Shown piece by piece: positions 15,210-24,061 of a stretch of 64,000 nucleotides of DNA. The position numbers were made by a program, and so were the translations under genes. Origin of the DNA: GWB2-37-7 sp942492835 (GTDB lineage Bacteria; Bacillota; Clostridia; Lutisporales; Lutisporaceae); contig OW818645.1 in NCBI GenBank assembly GCA_942492835.1, positions 2,108,001 through 2,172,000 on the forward strand, read 5' to 3'. How positions within the stretch are numbered: position 1 is the first letter of the stretch; the number at the start of each line of letters is the position of its first letter. Below the pieces are notes generated by a model. The model saw only the letters and a program-made list of their open reading frames with translations. It had not been told where the DNA came from and ran no database searches.

Positions 15210-16322
15210 ATGAAAGACCCAAGAATAGACTTAATAGCTAAAAATCTCATACAACACTCTGTTAAGCTGCAAAAAGGCGAGAAAGTTTTAATACAAGGTT
15301 CTAATGAATCAGTTCCTTTACTTAAAGCACTTATAAAAGAAGCTTACAACGTCGGCGGTATTCCGTTTATCAAGAATAGCGAATCCGAACTGATAAAAAC
15401 ACTTCTAATAGATGCCTGTGAAGAACAAGTTAAACTTATGGCAGAAGCTGATTTGATAATCATGAAAGCTGCCGATGCATATATTTCAATTTCATCACCA
15501 AGTAATAATGCAAGTCTTAGTGGAATTCCTGGAGAAAAGATGAATATGTATAAACAATTTTATATAGTACCTGTTCATATGACAGAAAGAGTAGAAAATA
15601 CAAAATGGGTAATAGCTACCTTCCCTAATCCGTCTATGGCTCAGTCAGCAAACATGAGCACAGAAGCTTATGAAAACTTCTACTACAATGTATGTTGTTT
15701 GGATTACTCAAAATTAAGTAAAGCAATGGATCCACTAGTTAGCTTAATGGAAAGAACAGACAAAGTAAGGATAACAGGAAAAGACACTGACTTAACTTTT
15801 TCTATAAAAGGTCTACCCGCCATCAAATGTGATGGTCAGCTTAATATTCCTGACGGTGAAGTTTTTACTGCACCTGTAAAAACTTCTGTTAATGGCTATA
15901 TTTCATACAATACTCCCACTGTGTACATGGGCACAACTTATGAAAATATACGGTTAGAATTTCAAAACGGTAAGATAATAAAAGCAACTTCAAATAATAA
16001 CGAAGAGCTTAACAAAGTGTTTAATATTGATGAAGGCGCTAGATATATCGGAGAGTTTGCTTTAGGAGTCAATCCATATATCACAAGTCCAATGAAGAAC
16101 ACATTGTTTGATGAAAAAATATCCGGAAGCATCCACTTTACTCCAGGTAATGCATACAAGGAAGCCTTCAATGGCAACAAATCATCTATCCACTGGGACT
16201 TAGTATTTATTCAACGTCCCGAATATGGTGGCGGTGAAATCTATTTTGATGATGTGCTTATACGCAAGGATGGATTGTTTGTACTTGATGAGCTAAAAGC
16301 TCTTAATCCAGAAAACTTTTAA
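15210..16322 (+). CDS. M29 family aminopeptidase
   Basis: A 370-residue metallo-aminopeptidase of the AmpS/PepS/aminopeptidase T type. The C-terminal half holds the probable metal ligands in EFALGVNP, SGSIHFTPG and SSIHWDLVFI. The N-terminal half has the family opening RIDLIAKNLIQHSVKLQKGEKVLIQG. It trims N-terminal residues of cytoplasmic peptides. AAGGCGGTG supports the start. It has its own terminator. Its tail points at the convergent lanthipeptide precursor genes, about 110 nt away. A role in trimming their leaders is possible but only an inference; housekeeping peptide turnover is more likely. Confidence 0.9.
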   Translation: MKDPRIDLIAKNLIQHSVKLQKGEKVLIQGSNESVPLLKALIKEAYNVGGIPFIKNSESELIKTLLIDACEEQVKLMAEADLIIMKAADAYISISSPSNNASLSGIPGEKMNMYKQFYIVPVHMTERVENTKWVIATFPNPSMAQSANMSTEAYENFYYNVCCLDYSKLSKAMDPLVSLMERTDKVRITGKDTDLTFSIKGLPAIKCDGQLNIPDGEVFTAPVKTSVNGYISYNTPTVYMGTTYENIRLEFQNGKIIKATSNNNEELNKVFNIDEGARYIGEFALGVNPYITSPMKNTLFDEKISGSIHFTPGNAYKEAFNGNKSSIHWDLVFIQRPEYGGGEIYFDDVLIRKDGLFVLDELKALNPENF

Positions 16323-16349
16323 TAATCAGCAGACTAAATAATAACTCTG

Positions 16350-16386
16350 AGAAAAAGCGAGTTATAAATAACTCGCTTTTTCTCTT
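16350..16386. terminator. Bidirectional terminator between the aminopeptidase and lanthipeptide genes
   Basis: A 16-bp perfect stem (AGAAAAAGCGAGTTAT, 16350-16365 with 16368-16383) with a 2-nt apparent loop. It is rich in A on one side and T on the other, so it can stop both convergent transcripts. Confidence 0.88.
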
Positions 16387-16433
16387 ACATATATTCTTTG
16401 GTTTTACGATGAACCCTTAGGGTTCGTGTAGCA

Positions 16434-16547
16434 TTAGCTTATTTCACCTTTAATGTTACAACTATTGCTATCACATGATGTTAAACTAAGTGCTGGTTCT
16501 ACTGCACCACTAACTGATAATTCTTGTAGGTTAAGTAATTCTTGCAT
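16434..16547 (-). CDS. Class III lanthipeptide precursor 3, 37 residues
   Basis: ATG at 16547 follows AAAGGAGGTG. Leader residues 1-20 start MQELLNLQEL. Residues 4-8 (LLNLQ) match the L-L-x-L-Q leader motif that class III synthetases bind. The core SLTSCDSNSC (21-30) contains S-x-x-S-x-x-C (24, 27, 30), the labionin/lanthionine motif. Unlike its two siblings it has a C-terminal tail NIKGEIS. The leader is also the most diverged (SVSGAVEPAL). It is the last of three tandem copies, furthest from the synthetase gene. The longer frame reading through from 16628 crosses the upstream intergenic repeat and is not real. Confidence 0.85.
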   Translation of the reverse strand: MQELLNLQELSVSGAVEPALSLTSCDSNSCNIKGEIS

Positions 16548-16605
16548 AATTACACCTCCTTTTTTTATCATGAACTCTTGAGGTTCGTGCAGCATTAGCT
16601 GATTT

Positions 16606-16701
16606 TTAGTTACAGCTTGTGCTATCACATGATGTTAAACTAACTGCTGGTTCTACTATTTGTGCAGCTTCCAATTCTTGTAGGTTAAGTAATTCTTGCA
16701 T
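16606..16701 (-). CDS. Class III lanthipeptide precursor 2, 31 residues
   Basis: ATG at 16701 follows AAGGGGGTG. The leader MQELLNLQELEAAQIVEPAV contains the LLNLQ motif. The core SLTSCDSTSCN is identical to that of precursor 1, with S24-x-x-S27-x-x-C30 ready for labionin formation and a second cysteine at 25. Only residues 9-13 differ from precursor 1, so the pair is a recent tandem duplication. It is too short for usual gene finders. Confidence 0.87.
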   Translation of the reverse strand: MQELLNLQELEAAQIVEPAVSLTSCDSTSCN

Positions 16702-16764
16702 AATTACACCCCCTTTTTTTGTTTTATCACACACTCTTGAGGTTCTTGTAGTATTAGCTGATTT

Positions 16765-16860
16765 TTAGTTACAGCTTGTGCTATCACATGATGTTAAACT
16801 AACTGCTGGTTCTACTATTTGTTCAGTTGCCAATACTTGTAAGTTAAGTAATTCTTGCAT
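16765..16860 (-). CDS. Class III lanthipeptide precursor 1, 31 residues
   Basis: ATG at 16860 follows AAGGGGGTG. Leader MQELLNLQVLATEQIVEPAV carries the LLNLQ recognition motif. The core SLTSCDSTSCN holds Ser21, Thr23, Ser24, Ser27, Thr28 and Ser29 as dehydration sites and Cys25 and Cys30 as ring donors. At 31 residues it is among the shortest lanthipeptide precursors. It starts 56 nt downstream of the LanKC gene stop, the usual place for precursors when the synthetase leads the operon. Confidence 0.87.
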   Translation of the reverse strand: MQELLNLQVLATEQIVEPAVSLTSCDSTSCN

Positions 16861-16915
16861 GATTTCACCCCCTTCCTAATATTAATAATCTATATAACTC
16901 AATATATAATTGAGA

Positions 16916-19588
16916 TTATATGTAAATTTTACTGTTATTAAAATCGTAATACTCATCTATAATAAAAAATGGATTTCCATGTTTATCAGATAAACATATA
17001 TTTCTATTTAAAGCTAGAATAACGCCTGAAGATCCTGTAAATAAATCATGAGACATTCTATATAGTCCATCTCCAGCATAACCATGAATATCATCAAAGC
17101 TAACTTGGAAGAAACTAATATTCTCTGACAATCTCATTAGTAATTCATTAGCGTAATCAGAATTCAAATATACTACACAATCCTGCAAGAATGTGATAAC
17201 TCCTGACATCCCCCTTAAGTATCCAGGATATAGAGTCAAATCAGACTCGCAAACTTCAATAATTTCATCAAGTATCGCTCTATATTCTTCTTTTCTTGTT
17301 AATAAAAAATATCTTAATAATACACATCCAAGTCCTGCAATGCCATTATGAATATAGGGAGAATATATTCGAGTTTCTTCACCTTCTGGAAGGCTATTAA
17401 AGCTAATGTTTCCTAAATCATCTTTAATAAGCTTGTCCAAATCTGCTTCTAGTGCTTTAACACCCATATTAATATACTGTTTATCCTCTGTTTCTAAGTA
17501 TAAATATAATAAGGTTAAAGCAACTCCACTAGAGCCTCTTGTTAAACCTGTATATATGTCTCCACTCTCATCTTTCCAATAATATAAATCATCTCTAACA
17601 ATAGCTGTTCTTTTAATTTCATCTGCATCTTTCTTTGCAAGGTCAAGGTATTTAATATCGTTAGTTGTTTTATATAACTTAAGTAATGCAACAATCCTAC
17701 CTGATAATCCATATGCTAAATCTGCCATTCCCATTTTTTGCTGAATCAATCTTTCCATAACTATTATTGCTTCATTTTTAAACCCTAATTCCACAAGAGC
17801 TGCAACTATTCCCGAAAGACCAACAAACAACCCAGGGGATATACTGTTTGGGAATCTGTAAAAATGTGTCATGAACCTATTTACTATTTCCTGAGTTTTA
17901 TCACTACTAATGTTTTCACCAATACTTATTTTTTTAAGAGAGTAAAGAACACCCAATATACCAAATGCAAAAGAGTACTCACTTGTTAAAAACGCCATTG
18001 GATCTGATGCAAACATACTCTCACTAGAAGAGCAATCAATATTTGATATAATTGATTCTTTAATAAGCTTAATGCTTTCAATATCATTCTTTGTTTCTTT
18101 TAACTCTTTATCCTGTAACATATCTAAATGATTAGCATTCAAATATTCTAGAGCTTCCTCTGCATCATTAAATTCATAATTAACTAAACCATTAATTGTA
18201 TTAATAATATTTTGTGGAATAACATTTAATTTCTCAAAGAATTTAATTATCTCAGTTTTCTTTTTTATAGATAAACTAAATATATTGTTAATTGGCATAA
18301 TACAAGCTATAAATACTAATCCAAACTTATGTAAGTCTTTTTTGTATGCTGAATGTTCTCCTTCACTTGCAAACCCAGGTGTATACAAATTAATTTTATT
18401 GCATTCATCGGTAATATGAAAAGCTACCTCATAATCAATAAAAGTTACACTACCACTTTCGCTATTAAAAATTAAGTTATTTGGGGAAATATCATTTAAT
18501 ATTATCCCTTTGCTATGAATTTTTGAAACAGCTCGTAGGGTTGAACTAACAATCGCAAATAAATCCTTGATATAATCTGGCTTGATTCTATTCTCTTTTC
18601 TATCTCTGTTTACTAAAGGAGATCTATCAATTGCAAAATGCCCTAAGTTTTTTCCTGTTATGTATTCCTCTACTAAATAAACATTCCCATATTCCTCAAT
18701 TAATTCAATTGTCATAGGTACACAATCTAAATCTTCTAAGTATTTCATTGTCGTATATTCTTTTTTTAATCTTTCAGTAGCATAGTTATGTTCACCATCT
18801 AGTCCAGTATATTTTCTTGCCTCCTTAATTACATAATCTTGGTTATTGTAAGTCCCAAGATATGCACCACCTTGTGCAGAAAAATATAAACTTTCCTTGA
18901 TTTTATATTTAGCAAGCAATTTTGATTTGCCTTGATCAACAGGTTTATATAAAGTATCCTCTACAAACTCAGGTATATTAAAATATGGTACTCTACTATC
19001 CGAAATTAATTCATTTTTATTATCAATCATCTTAGTACTAAGTGTTCCATATCCATCTAAAACCCTTATAGGATTTATCTCTCCATATCTATAATAAATT
19101 ATTTTTGAATCCTTATAAGGTCGATCAGATAGTATATATGGACCATCAAATCCTTTTAGAAGATTATATAAATCCTCAAGCGTTGATAAAAAAGCTTCCT
19201 CCGATGGATATATGACAATAAATTTACCACTGCTCACTCTTGCAACGTTCTTTCCATTAATATAAATGAATTGTTCAAGGTTTGTAGAAAACTTAAAATT
19301 CATTTGTTTCTCAATAACATATTTAGCTACTATATTTAAAATCTCTATATGATTTTTAAAGGTGGCAGAAATATGAATTTTCCATCCATTTGCCATCCTA
19401 TTATTATTTGATATACCAATGTATGTCCACGGATCTTTAAACACTACAGGAAAGTTTTCATTTGTAATATAATTTTTTACGAAATAAATATAGTCATTTG
19501 GTTCAGTTTTAGATCTCAGGCTTTGTTTGTAATAATATCTGTCTTTCTTTAAAAAATTATTATGTATTCCTTCAGCTAAATCTCTCAT
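16916..19588 (-). CDS. Class III lanthipeptide synthetase (LanKC)
   Basis: An 890-residue three-domain enzyme. It phosphorylates and dehydrates Ser/Thr of the precursor, then closes (methyl)lanthionine or labionin rings. N-terminal lyase-like domain about 1-215. Kinase domain about 220-490 with the conserved lysine in YVIKEA, the catalytic loop LNDISPNNLIF and the metal-binding FIDYE in place of DFG. LanC-like cyclase domain about 530-860 with GLSGIV, GLTRGSSGVAL, HNGIAGLG and GYLRGMSGV blocks. The zinc triad of class II and IV cyclases (WCxG and CHG) is missing, which places it in class III, not IV. ATG at 19588 has GAAGGGG upstream. The gene follows two exporter genes and precedes three precursors. 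Confidence 0.92.
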   Translation of the reverse strand: MRDLAEGIHNNFLKKDRYYYKQSLRSKTEPNDYIYFVKNYITNENFPVVFKDPWTYIGISNNNRMANGWKIHISATFKNHIEILNIVAKYVIEKQMNFKFSTNLEQFIYINGKNVARVSSGKFIVIYPSEEAFLSTLEDLYNLLKGFDGPYILSDRPYKDSKIIYYRYGEINPIRVLDGYGTLSTKMIDNKNELISDSRVPYFNIPEFVEDTLYKPVDQGKSKLLAKYKIKESLYFSAQGGAYLGTYNNQDYVIKEARKYTGLDGEHNYATERLKKEYTTMKYLEDLDCVPMTIELIEEYGNVYLVEEYITGKNLGHFAIDRSPLVNRDRKENRIKPDYIKDLFAIVSSTLRAVSKIHSKGIILNDISPNNLIFNSESGSVTFIDYEVAFHITDECNKINLYTPGFASEGEHSAYKKDLHKFGLVFIACIMPINNIFSLSIKKKTEIIKFFEKLNVIPQNIINTINGLVNYEFNDAEEALEYLNANHLDMLQDKELKETKNDIESIKLIKESIISNIDCSSSESMFASDPMAFLTSEYSFAFGILGVLYSLKKISIGENISSDKTQEIVNRFMTHFYRFPNSISPGLFVGLSGIVAALVELGFKNEAIIVMERLIQQKMGMADLAYGLSGRIVALLKLYKTTNDIKYLDLAKKDADEIKRTAIVRDDLYYWKDESGDIYTGLTRGSSGVALTLLYLYLETEDKQYINMGVKALEADLDKLIKDDLGNISFNSLPEGEETRIYSPYIHNGIAGLGCVLLRYFLLTRKEEYRAILDEIIEVCESDLTLYPGYLRGMSGVITFLQDCVVYLNSDYANELLMRLSENISFFQVSFDDIHGYAGDGLYRMSHDLFTGSSGVILALNRNICLSDKHGNPFFIIDEYYDFNNSKIYI

Positions 19589-19618
19589 AATAAATACCCC
19601 TTCCCTCTTCATTTGTGG

Positions 19619-21388
19619 TTATTCATACCATTGTTTTTGACTATTATAGAGTTTTGCATATTCTCCTTGTTTTTTAAGGAGTTCTTTGTGAGTACCTAAC
19701 TCAACAACTTGTCCATTCTTCATAGTGATGATTCTATTCGCTAGCTTTGCAGCACCAATTCTATGAGTAACAAGGATTGCCGTTTTATCTTTTGTGCCTT
19801 CAATGAATTTTTTCATAATTCCCATTTCTTGTAAAGGATCTAAGGAGGCTGTTGGTTCATCGAAAACTATGAGGGAAGCTTTCTTATAATTTGCTCTAGC
19901 AATAGCTAGACGCTGCCATTGTCCTAACGATAAATCCGTTCCCCCAAATTCTTTTGAAAGCAGTGTATCCATACCTTCATCCCATTTTTGAATCATATAG
20001 ACAAGGTCAACAGACTTTATACTTTCTTCTACTTTTTTATAATCAATGTTATTCGTATCTGAGATTGCAATATTTTCCCCAATACTTAATGCATACTGTT
20101 GAAAATTCTGGAATACCACAGTCACTTTTTCATACAAAGAACTTAACTTTAAATCATGAATAGAAATGCCATTATAGAGGATATCCCCTTCAGTTGGCTG
20201 ATATAGCCCAGCAATTAACTTTGATAAAGTAGTCTTACCTGAGCCATTTTCTCCTACTATTGCTATTACCTCATTTGGCTTAATATTTAAGAAAATATTA
20301 TTTAATGTATTATTAGCAGCATTAGGGTATCGAAAGTTTACACCCTTTACATAGATTTCTAAATTTTCCCCTTTGAGCACATCACTTTTTATCTCTTCTT
20401 TCCTCTCCAACATGCAATGAAGATTATACAAGCCATTATATGATTCCGAGACGTCTGCCAACTGAAAGTTGAATAGCTCTTCCATCCGATCATATATAAT
20501 CTTTACAGTAATTAGAACTGCACCAACTTCCCCTACAGTTATTGCTTTTACTATAATCAAATAGTACAAAATTCCCAGGATTAAAATGTACCCTATGAAA
20601 TAAATAATATTTAATACTAGTTTTATTGTGTTTATCTTATTAAAAGAGCTTAACACAAGCTTGTTAAATTTCTTTTGGCTTTCTAAAAACTTCTCCTTAA
20701 AGAAATTAGTTGCTTTAAGCTGTCGTGTTTCTTTGAAATATTTTCGTTCTCCGATGTATGTTTCATAAGCACTCATTCGTCTACGCTCTACTGCCAACTT
20801 CTCCTCAGTGAAACCTTGAATCTTATTTCTAAATCGGTAGCTTATAAAAGTAGGTATAAAAATACACCAAATAGCAATGCTTAAAAGTGGATGTAAACTA
20901 AAAAGATATATAAATATCATCACAAAGTAAAATGCAAAATAACTTATAATTGACTCTGTCTTAACCAATAGACTAATGCTTTTTTCAATTCCAGCTTTTG
21001 CTTTGTTAATGGCATCAAGCAACGTAGGATCTTCGAATTCTATCACCTTAATAATCGTCATCTTATGAAAGAAATCTTCCATAATTACTCCTGCCACAAT
21101 TTTTTTTTGCCTGTCCCCAATATAATTAATAAAAGCATTTAAGATATCAGAAACTAATATTATAATAGATAAAATGCCAAAGCTTTTAAATGTATAATAT
21201 ATTCCCAAGTTTTTTTCAACTGCAAAAGTTATATCTTCAAGAAAACTTTTTAAAAACACCGTTTGCCCAAGAAGTAATATTGCTTGCACAAATCCAAGCA
21301 AAAGGATTACAATACATATCTGGGGGTTTTTAGATATCATTCTATGGAGCTCATGATGCATTATCCTAAAGAATTGCTTGTTCTTCAT
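19619..21388 (-). CDS. ABC half-exporter (membrane + ATPase), lanthipeptide cluster
   Basis: A 589-residue fused ABC exporter with an N-terminal six-helix membrane domain (about 25-320) and a C-terminal ATPase. The ATPase shows Walker A GENGSGKTT, signature LSLGQWQRL, Walker B LIVFDEPTASLDP and switch histidine LVTHR. The LSxGQWQ signature is typical of peptide/lantibiotic exporters. There is no C39 peptidase domain, so leader removal must happen elsewhere. It overlaps the other half-exporter by 23 nt, suggesting a heterodimer made in equal amounts. ATG at 21388 is chosen because of the AAAGGATGTGG upstream. It probably exports the modified peptide, and may add producer immunity. Confidence 0.88.
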   Translation of the reverse strand: MKNKQFFRIMHHELHRMISKNPQICIVILLLGFVQAILLLGQTVFLKSFLEDITFAVEKNLGIYYTFKSFGILSIIILVSDILNAFINYIGDRQKKIVAGVIMEDFFHKMTIIKVIEFEDPTLLDAINKAKAGIEKSISLLVKTESIISYFAFYFVMIFIYLFSLHPLLSIAIWCIFIPTFISYRFRNKIQGFTEEKLAVERRRMSAYETYIGERKYFKETRQLKATNFFKEKFLESQKKFNKLVLSSFNKINTIKLVLNIIYFIGYILILGILYYLIIVKAITVGEVGAVLITVKIIYDRMEELFNFQLADVSESYNGLYNLHCMLERKEEIKSDVLKGENLEIYVKGVNFRYPNAANNTLNNIFLNIKPNEVIAIVGENGSGKTTLSKLIAGLYQPTEGDILYNGISIHDLKLSSLYEKVTVVFQNFQQYALSIGENIAISDTNNIDYKKVEESIKSVDLVYMIQKWDEGMDTLLSKEFGGTDLSLGQWQRLAIARANYKKASLIVFDEPTASLDPLQEMGIMKKFIEGTKDKTAILVTHRIGAAKLANRIITMKNGQVVELGTHKELLKKQGEYAKLYNSQKQWYE

Positions 21389-23150
21389 CGCTGTACCACA
21401 TCCTTTGATTTTCATGCATTTCTTTATACAAACCACCATTTGCTAACAGTTCACCATGAGTACCCATCTGCTCTATCGTTCCATGACTTATCACAATAAT
21501 CTTGTTTGCCAGCCTGGCAGCTCCAAGCCTGTGTGTAATAATAATCGATGGATTCCCGCTTAGAATCTTCATATAGTCTCTGTAGATGCTAGCTTCTGCA
21601 ACAGGGTCTAATGCTGCTGTAGGCTCATCCAAGATATAGTACTTCCCTCCCTGAGCTATTGCTCTTATCATAGCAAGCTTCTGCCATTGACCAATGGAAA
21701 GGTCCGTATTATTACCCGTTAATCGTCCTAACTCAGTATCTAACCCCTTTGAAAATCTTTCTGGTTGGATAGGAAAATTAAGCTGTTCAAATAAGCTTAA
21801 TACTTTTGATTTATCCATACTCTCGTTATTACCAAACAAAACATTATCAATAATGCTTATCTCATATTTTGCGTAATCTTGAAATACTACAGAGAATAGT
21901 AAATTTACATCTTCAATTTCTCTCAAATCCACTCCGTTTATGAGAATTCTGCCTTCATATCCGTCATAAAGCTTAAGAATTAGTTTTACTAAACTGGATT
22001 TTCCAGCACCGTTTTCACCTACAATTGCATACGTTTCCTTAGCATTCAATTTGAGATTAATGTTTTTTAAAGTATATTCCTCATTTCCAGGATATTTAAA
22101 GCTCACATTTTGAAACTCAACACTATCTACATGTTCTAACTTCACTGGTGAAGATATTTCCGGAACTTCTTCTAAATCAAAGAATTTCGTATAATCCTTC
22201 ATGTAATTATTGGTATTAGCAAGTTGATAAATAATACTACTCAACCGCCATGATATCTTACTGCATAACTCAAGCAACTGCATAACTGTAGCTGTAAATA
22301 AGCCAATGGTGATTATACTATCAATAGTTAACTTCATTAGAACAACTATTATTCCTAAAAAAATGACATTAATAATTAAACTGGTAACCTTAACCCTTAT
22401 GTAAAATTTTTTCTTAATAGCCATAAACATATTTACAGCGTGTTTATAGCTATTCTGCCACCTTTTAGCAACCCAAGATGAATAGTTGAATATTGTTCGC
22501 TCCTCTGCATAATCTTTGGAGACTAAAACATTTTCATAATTATCAAGCCTACGTTGAACCTTTTGAAACTTAACGAAGCTATCATAGCCCTCATCACCCG
22601 ATTTTATCGATACCAGTATAATCGGAACAAAACACACTAAAATTATAATAGCTGCCACTAGAGAAAAAGTACTAATAATAACAGTGATAGAAGTAATTTT
22701 TATGACTAACTCAACTAAGTCAAAAAGATTGAAAAACCCATTTGTTATTTGCGCCGTCATACTATTTGCAGTTCTGTATATCAAATCCCAACTGTCTTTA
22801 TTCTCAACTAATTCATACTTCAGCTGTGACCTTTTCTGTATACACTCTATTTTTAGAGACGAATTAAGTTCTAATTGAAGCTTTGCAGATATATATGCAA
22901 TTAAATTTCCACTTAAATAACTAAAAAGACTTAGGGCTGCAATCCATAGAAATGTCGGCAGAATCTCTCTATATCCTATATTTCCCGCATATAGTCTTAG
23001 AATGTTATTTATAAAGTTTGAGTAAGCTATTACATAAAAAGATGGTAACAAACCTACTAATATACGCAATAAAATATATAGGCTTGTATACATTTTATTT
23101 ATTCTCCAAGGTATTTTAATAAGAGCATATTGTCCCTTGAGCCAATTCAT
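21366..23150 (-). CDS. ABC half-exporter (membrane + ATPase), lanthipeptide cluster
   Basis: A 594-residue fused ABC exporter, first gene of the cluster. Six membrane helices lie in about residues 15-310. The ATPase shows GENGAGKSS, LSIGQWQKL, YILDEPTAALDP and IITHR. It is similar in layout to the downstream half-exporter and overlaps it by 23 nt, so the two likely act as a heterodimer. No leader peptidase domain. ATG at 23150 follows GGGGGCT. The 560-nt gap upstream must hold the cluster promoter. Both ATPase sites look complete. Confidence 0.88.
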   Translation of the reverse strand: MNWLKGQYALIKIPWRINKMYTSLYILLRILVGLLPSFYVIAYSNFINNILRLYAGNIGYREILPTFLWIAALSLFSYLSGNLIAYISAKLQLELNSSLKIECIQKRSQLKYELVENKDSWDLIYRTANSMTAQITNGFFNLFDLVELVIKITSITVIISTFSLVAAIIILVCFVPIILVSIKSGDEGYDSFVKFQKVQRRLDNYENVLVSKDYAEERTIFNYSSWVAKRWQNSYKHAVNMFMAIKKKFYIRVKVTSLIINVIFLGIIVVLMKLTIDSIITIGLFTATVMQLLELCSKISWRLSSIIYQLANTNNYMKDYTKFFDLEEVPEISSPVKLEHVDSVEFQNVSFKYPGNEEYTLKNINLKLNAKETYAIVGENGAGKSSLVKLILKLYDGYEGRILINGVDLREIEDVNLLFSVVFQDYAKYEISIIDNVLFGNNESMDKSKVLSLFEQLNFPIQPERFSKGLDTELGRLTGNNTDLSIGQWQKLAMIRAIAQGGKYYILDEPTAALDPVAEASIYRDYMKILSGNPSIIITHRLGAARLANKIIVISHGTIEQMGTHGELLANGGLYKEMHENQRMWYSDEEQAIL

Positions 23151-23712
23151 TATATTAGCCCCCAATTATATTTATAAAATTATAGAACTTTAAATTACCA
23201 TCAGATACTTATCTATATACGTTTTTAGGTAAATGCATATATATTGTAAATTTAAATTATATATACACAGGTAAAGGTAATTAATCATTACAAAGAATGC
23301 AATTAATAGTTATATTTTACCACACTGCTAATAACTATTCAATCTATTATTTACATATTTGTAAATTAATTTTATATATGTAAAGTTTGTTCTGATGTTA
23401 ATCCTTTCATCATACAATCCCTTTCATTCTAACCTTCTGGCAGACATCGAATGTTATTTTTGAAATATAATTTAAGATCATTTTATTGTTGCATAACTAT
23501 CAAATATTATATTCATAAAATTATATGATTCATCATAATTTTTCCTTTATCAACATAAATCCCTCATCTATACTTGTTACACTCTTATAATGCTACAACT
23601 AACAAAAGACTGTTGATATATACGTATATCAACAGTCCATAACTAATCGTCTATTTTTTTATCATAATTTATACATGCTATCCATAGCAATCAAATACTC
23701 AGATACATTCTT
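23151..23712. promoter_or_regulatory. Long AT-rich intergenic region upstream of the lanthipeptide operon
   Basis: 562 bases without a supported gene. The right part holds the terminator of the ykuS-like gene. The rest is very AT-rich and should contain the promoter and operators of the lanthipeptide operon. I saw several weak -10-like boxes but no convincing promoter pair, and no additional precursor-like open frame on either strand. Confidence 0.4.
23604..23637 (-). terminator. Terminator of the ykuS-like gene
   Basis: A 13-bp perfect stem (GACTGTTGATATA, 23637-23625 with 23620-23608) with a 4-nt loop. TTTTGTT follows on the minus strand. Confidence 0.7.
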
Positions 23713-23994
23713 TTAAAACATAGGACTATACAATCTCTTTTCTAATATCCTGAGGATCTCTTCATTTGACTTATTTACAACATTCACTAGTAATGCTCCA
23801 TAACCAGTATTTCCTCCTTGAGTTGAAGAAGTAGCAGACGGTATATTATTTACCTCATAGTAGGGATATGTATCCATTTCGTTATATAGTACCGCATCTG
23901 CAACAATGTCTTCTCCAATGTAAAACACATTATGTCCCTTCTCTTCCAGTATACCTTTTAGTCCTTCCAATCCTCTTTGAATTGCGATATTCAA
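23713..23994 (-). CDS. YkuS-like (UPF0180) small protein
   Basis: A 93-residue protein. The N-terminal MNIAIQRGLEGLKGILEEKG followed by HNVFYI matches the start of UPF0180/YkuS proteins (short alpha/beta proteins of unknown function in spore-forming Firmicutes). The middle has an STQGGNTGYGALLVN loop and the end is a helical tail. The start is a TTG at 23994 with GGAGGTGG 7 nt upstream; no ATG is available. It stands alone between the DUF4446 gene and the lanthipeptide cluster and has its own terminator. Confidence 0.7.
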   Translation of the reverse strand: MNIAIQRGLEGLKGILEEKGHNVFYIGEDIVADAVLYNEMDTYPYYEVNNIPSATSSTQGGNTGYGALLVNVVNKSNEEILRILEKRLYSPMF

Positions 23995-24061
23995 AAGACC
24001 ACCTCCACATATATTATTTAGTAGAGATGGTCTTTTTATTCAATCAGTTTATGTATTCTAT

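Larger units (their letters stand above)
16408..16860 (-). repeat. Three tandem repeats of about 155-160 bp carrying the precursor genes
   Basis: Each unit holds one precursor gene with its ribosome binding site. It ends in a conserved trailer (AGCTAAT[A/G]CT then GAACC...) containing a short imperfect palindrome. The last trailer is a perfect palindrome, GAACCCTAAGGGTTC (16412-16426). The starts of units 1 and 2 are 159 bp apart and those of 2 and 3 are 154 bp apart. Units 1 and 2 are almost identical in their core halves; unit 3 has drifted and gained a tail. Confidence 0.8.

Noticed and set aside
16434..16628. A 64-codon open frame covering lanthipeptide precursor 3
   Set aside because: Its upstream start lies in the trailer of the previous repeat unit. 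The ATG at 16547 has a proper ribosome binding site and gives the leader shared with the two other precursors.
16916..19588. LanKC gene as a class IV (LanL) synthetase
   Set aside because: The cyclase domain lacks the conserved zinc-binding cysteines and histidine (WCxG, CHG), which fits class III.
23151..23712. Additional precursor peptide gene upstream of the exporters
   Set aside because: Only frames of up to about 13 codons with poor ribosome binding sites were seen, and none has a leader or Ser/Cys-rich core.
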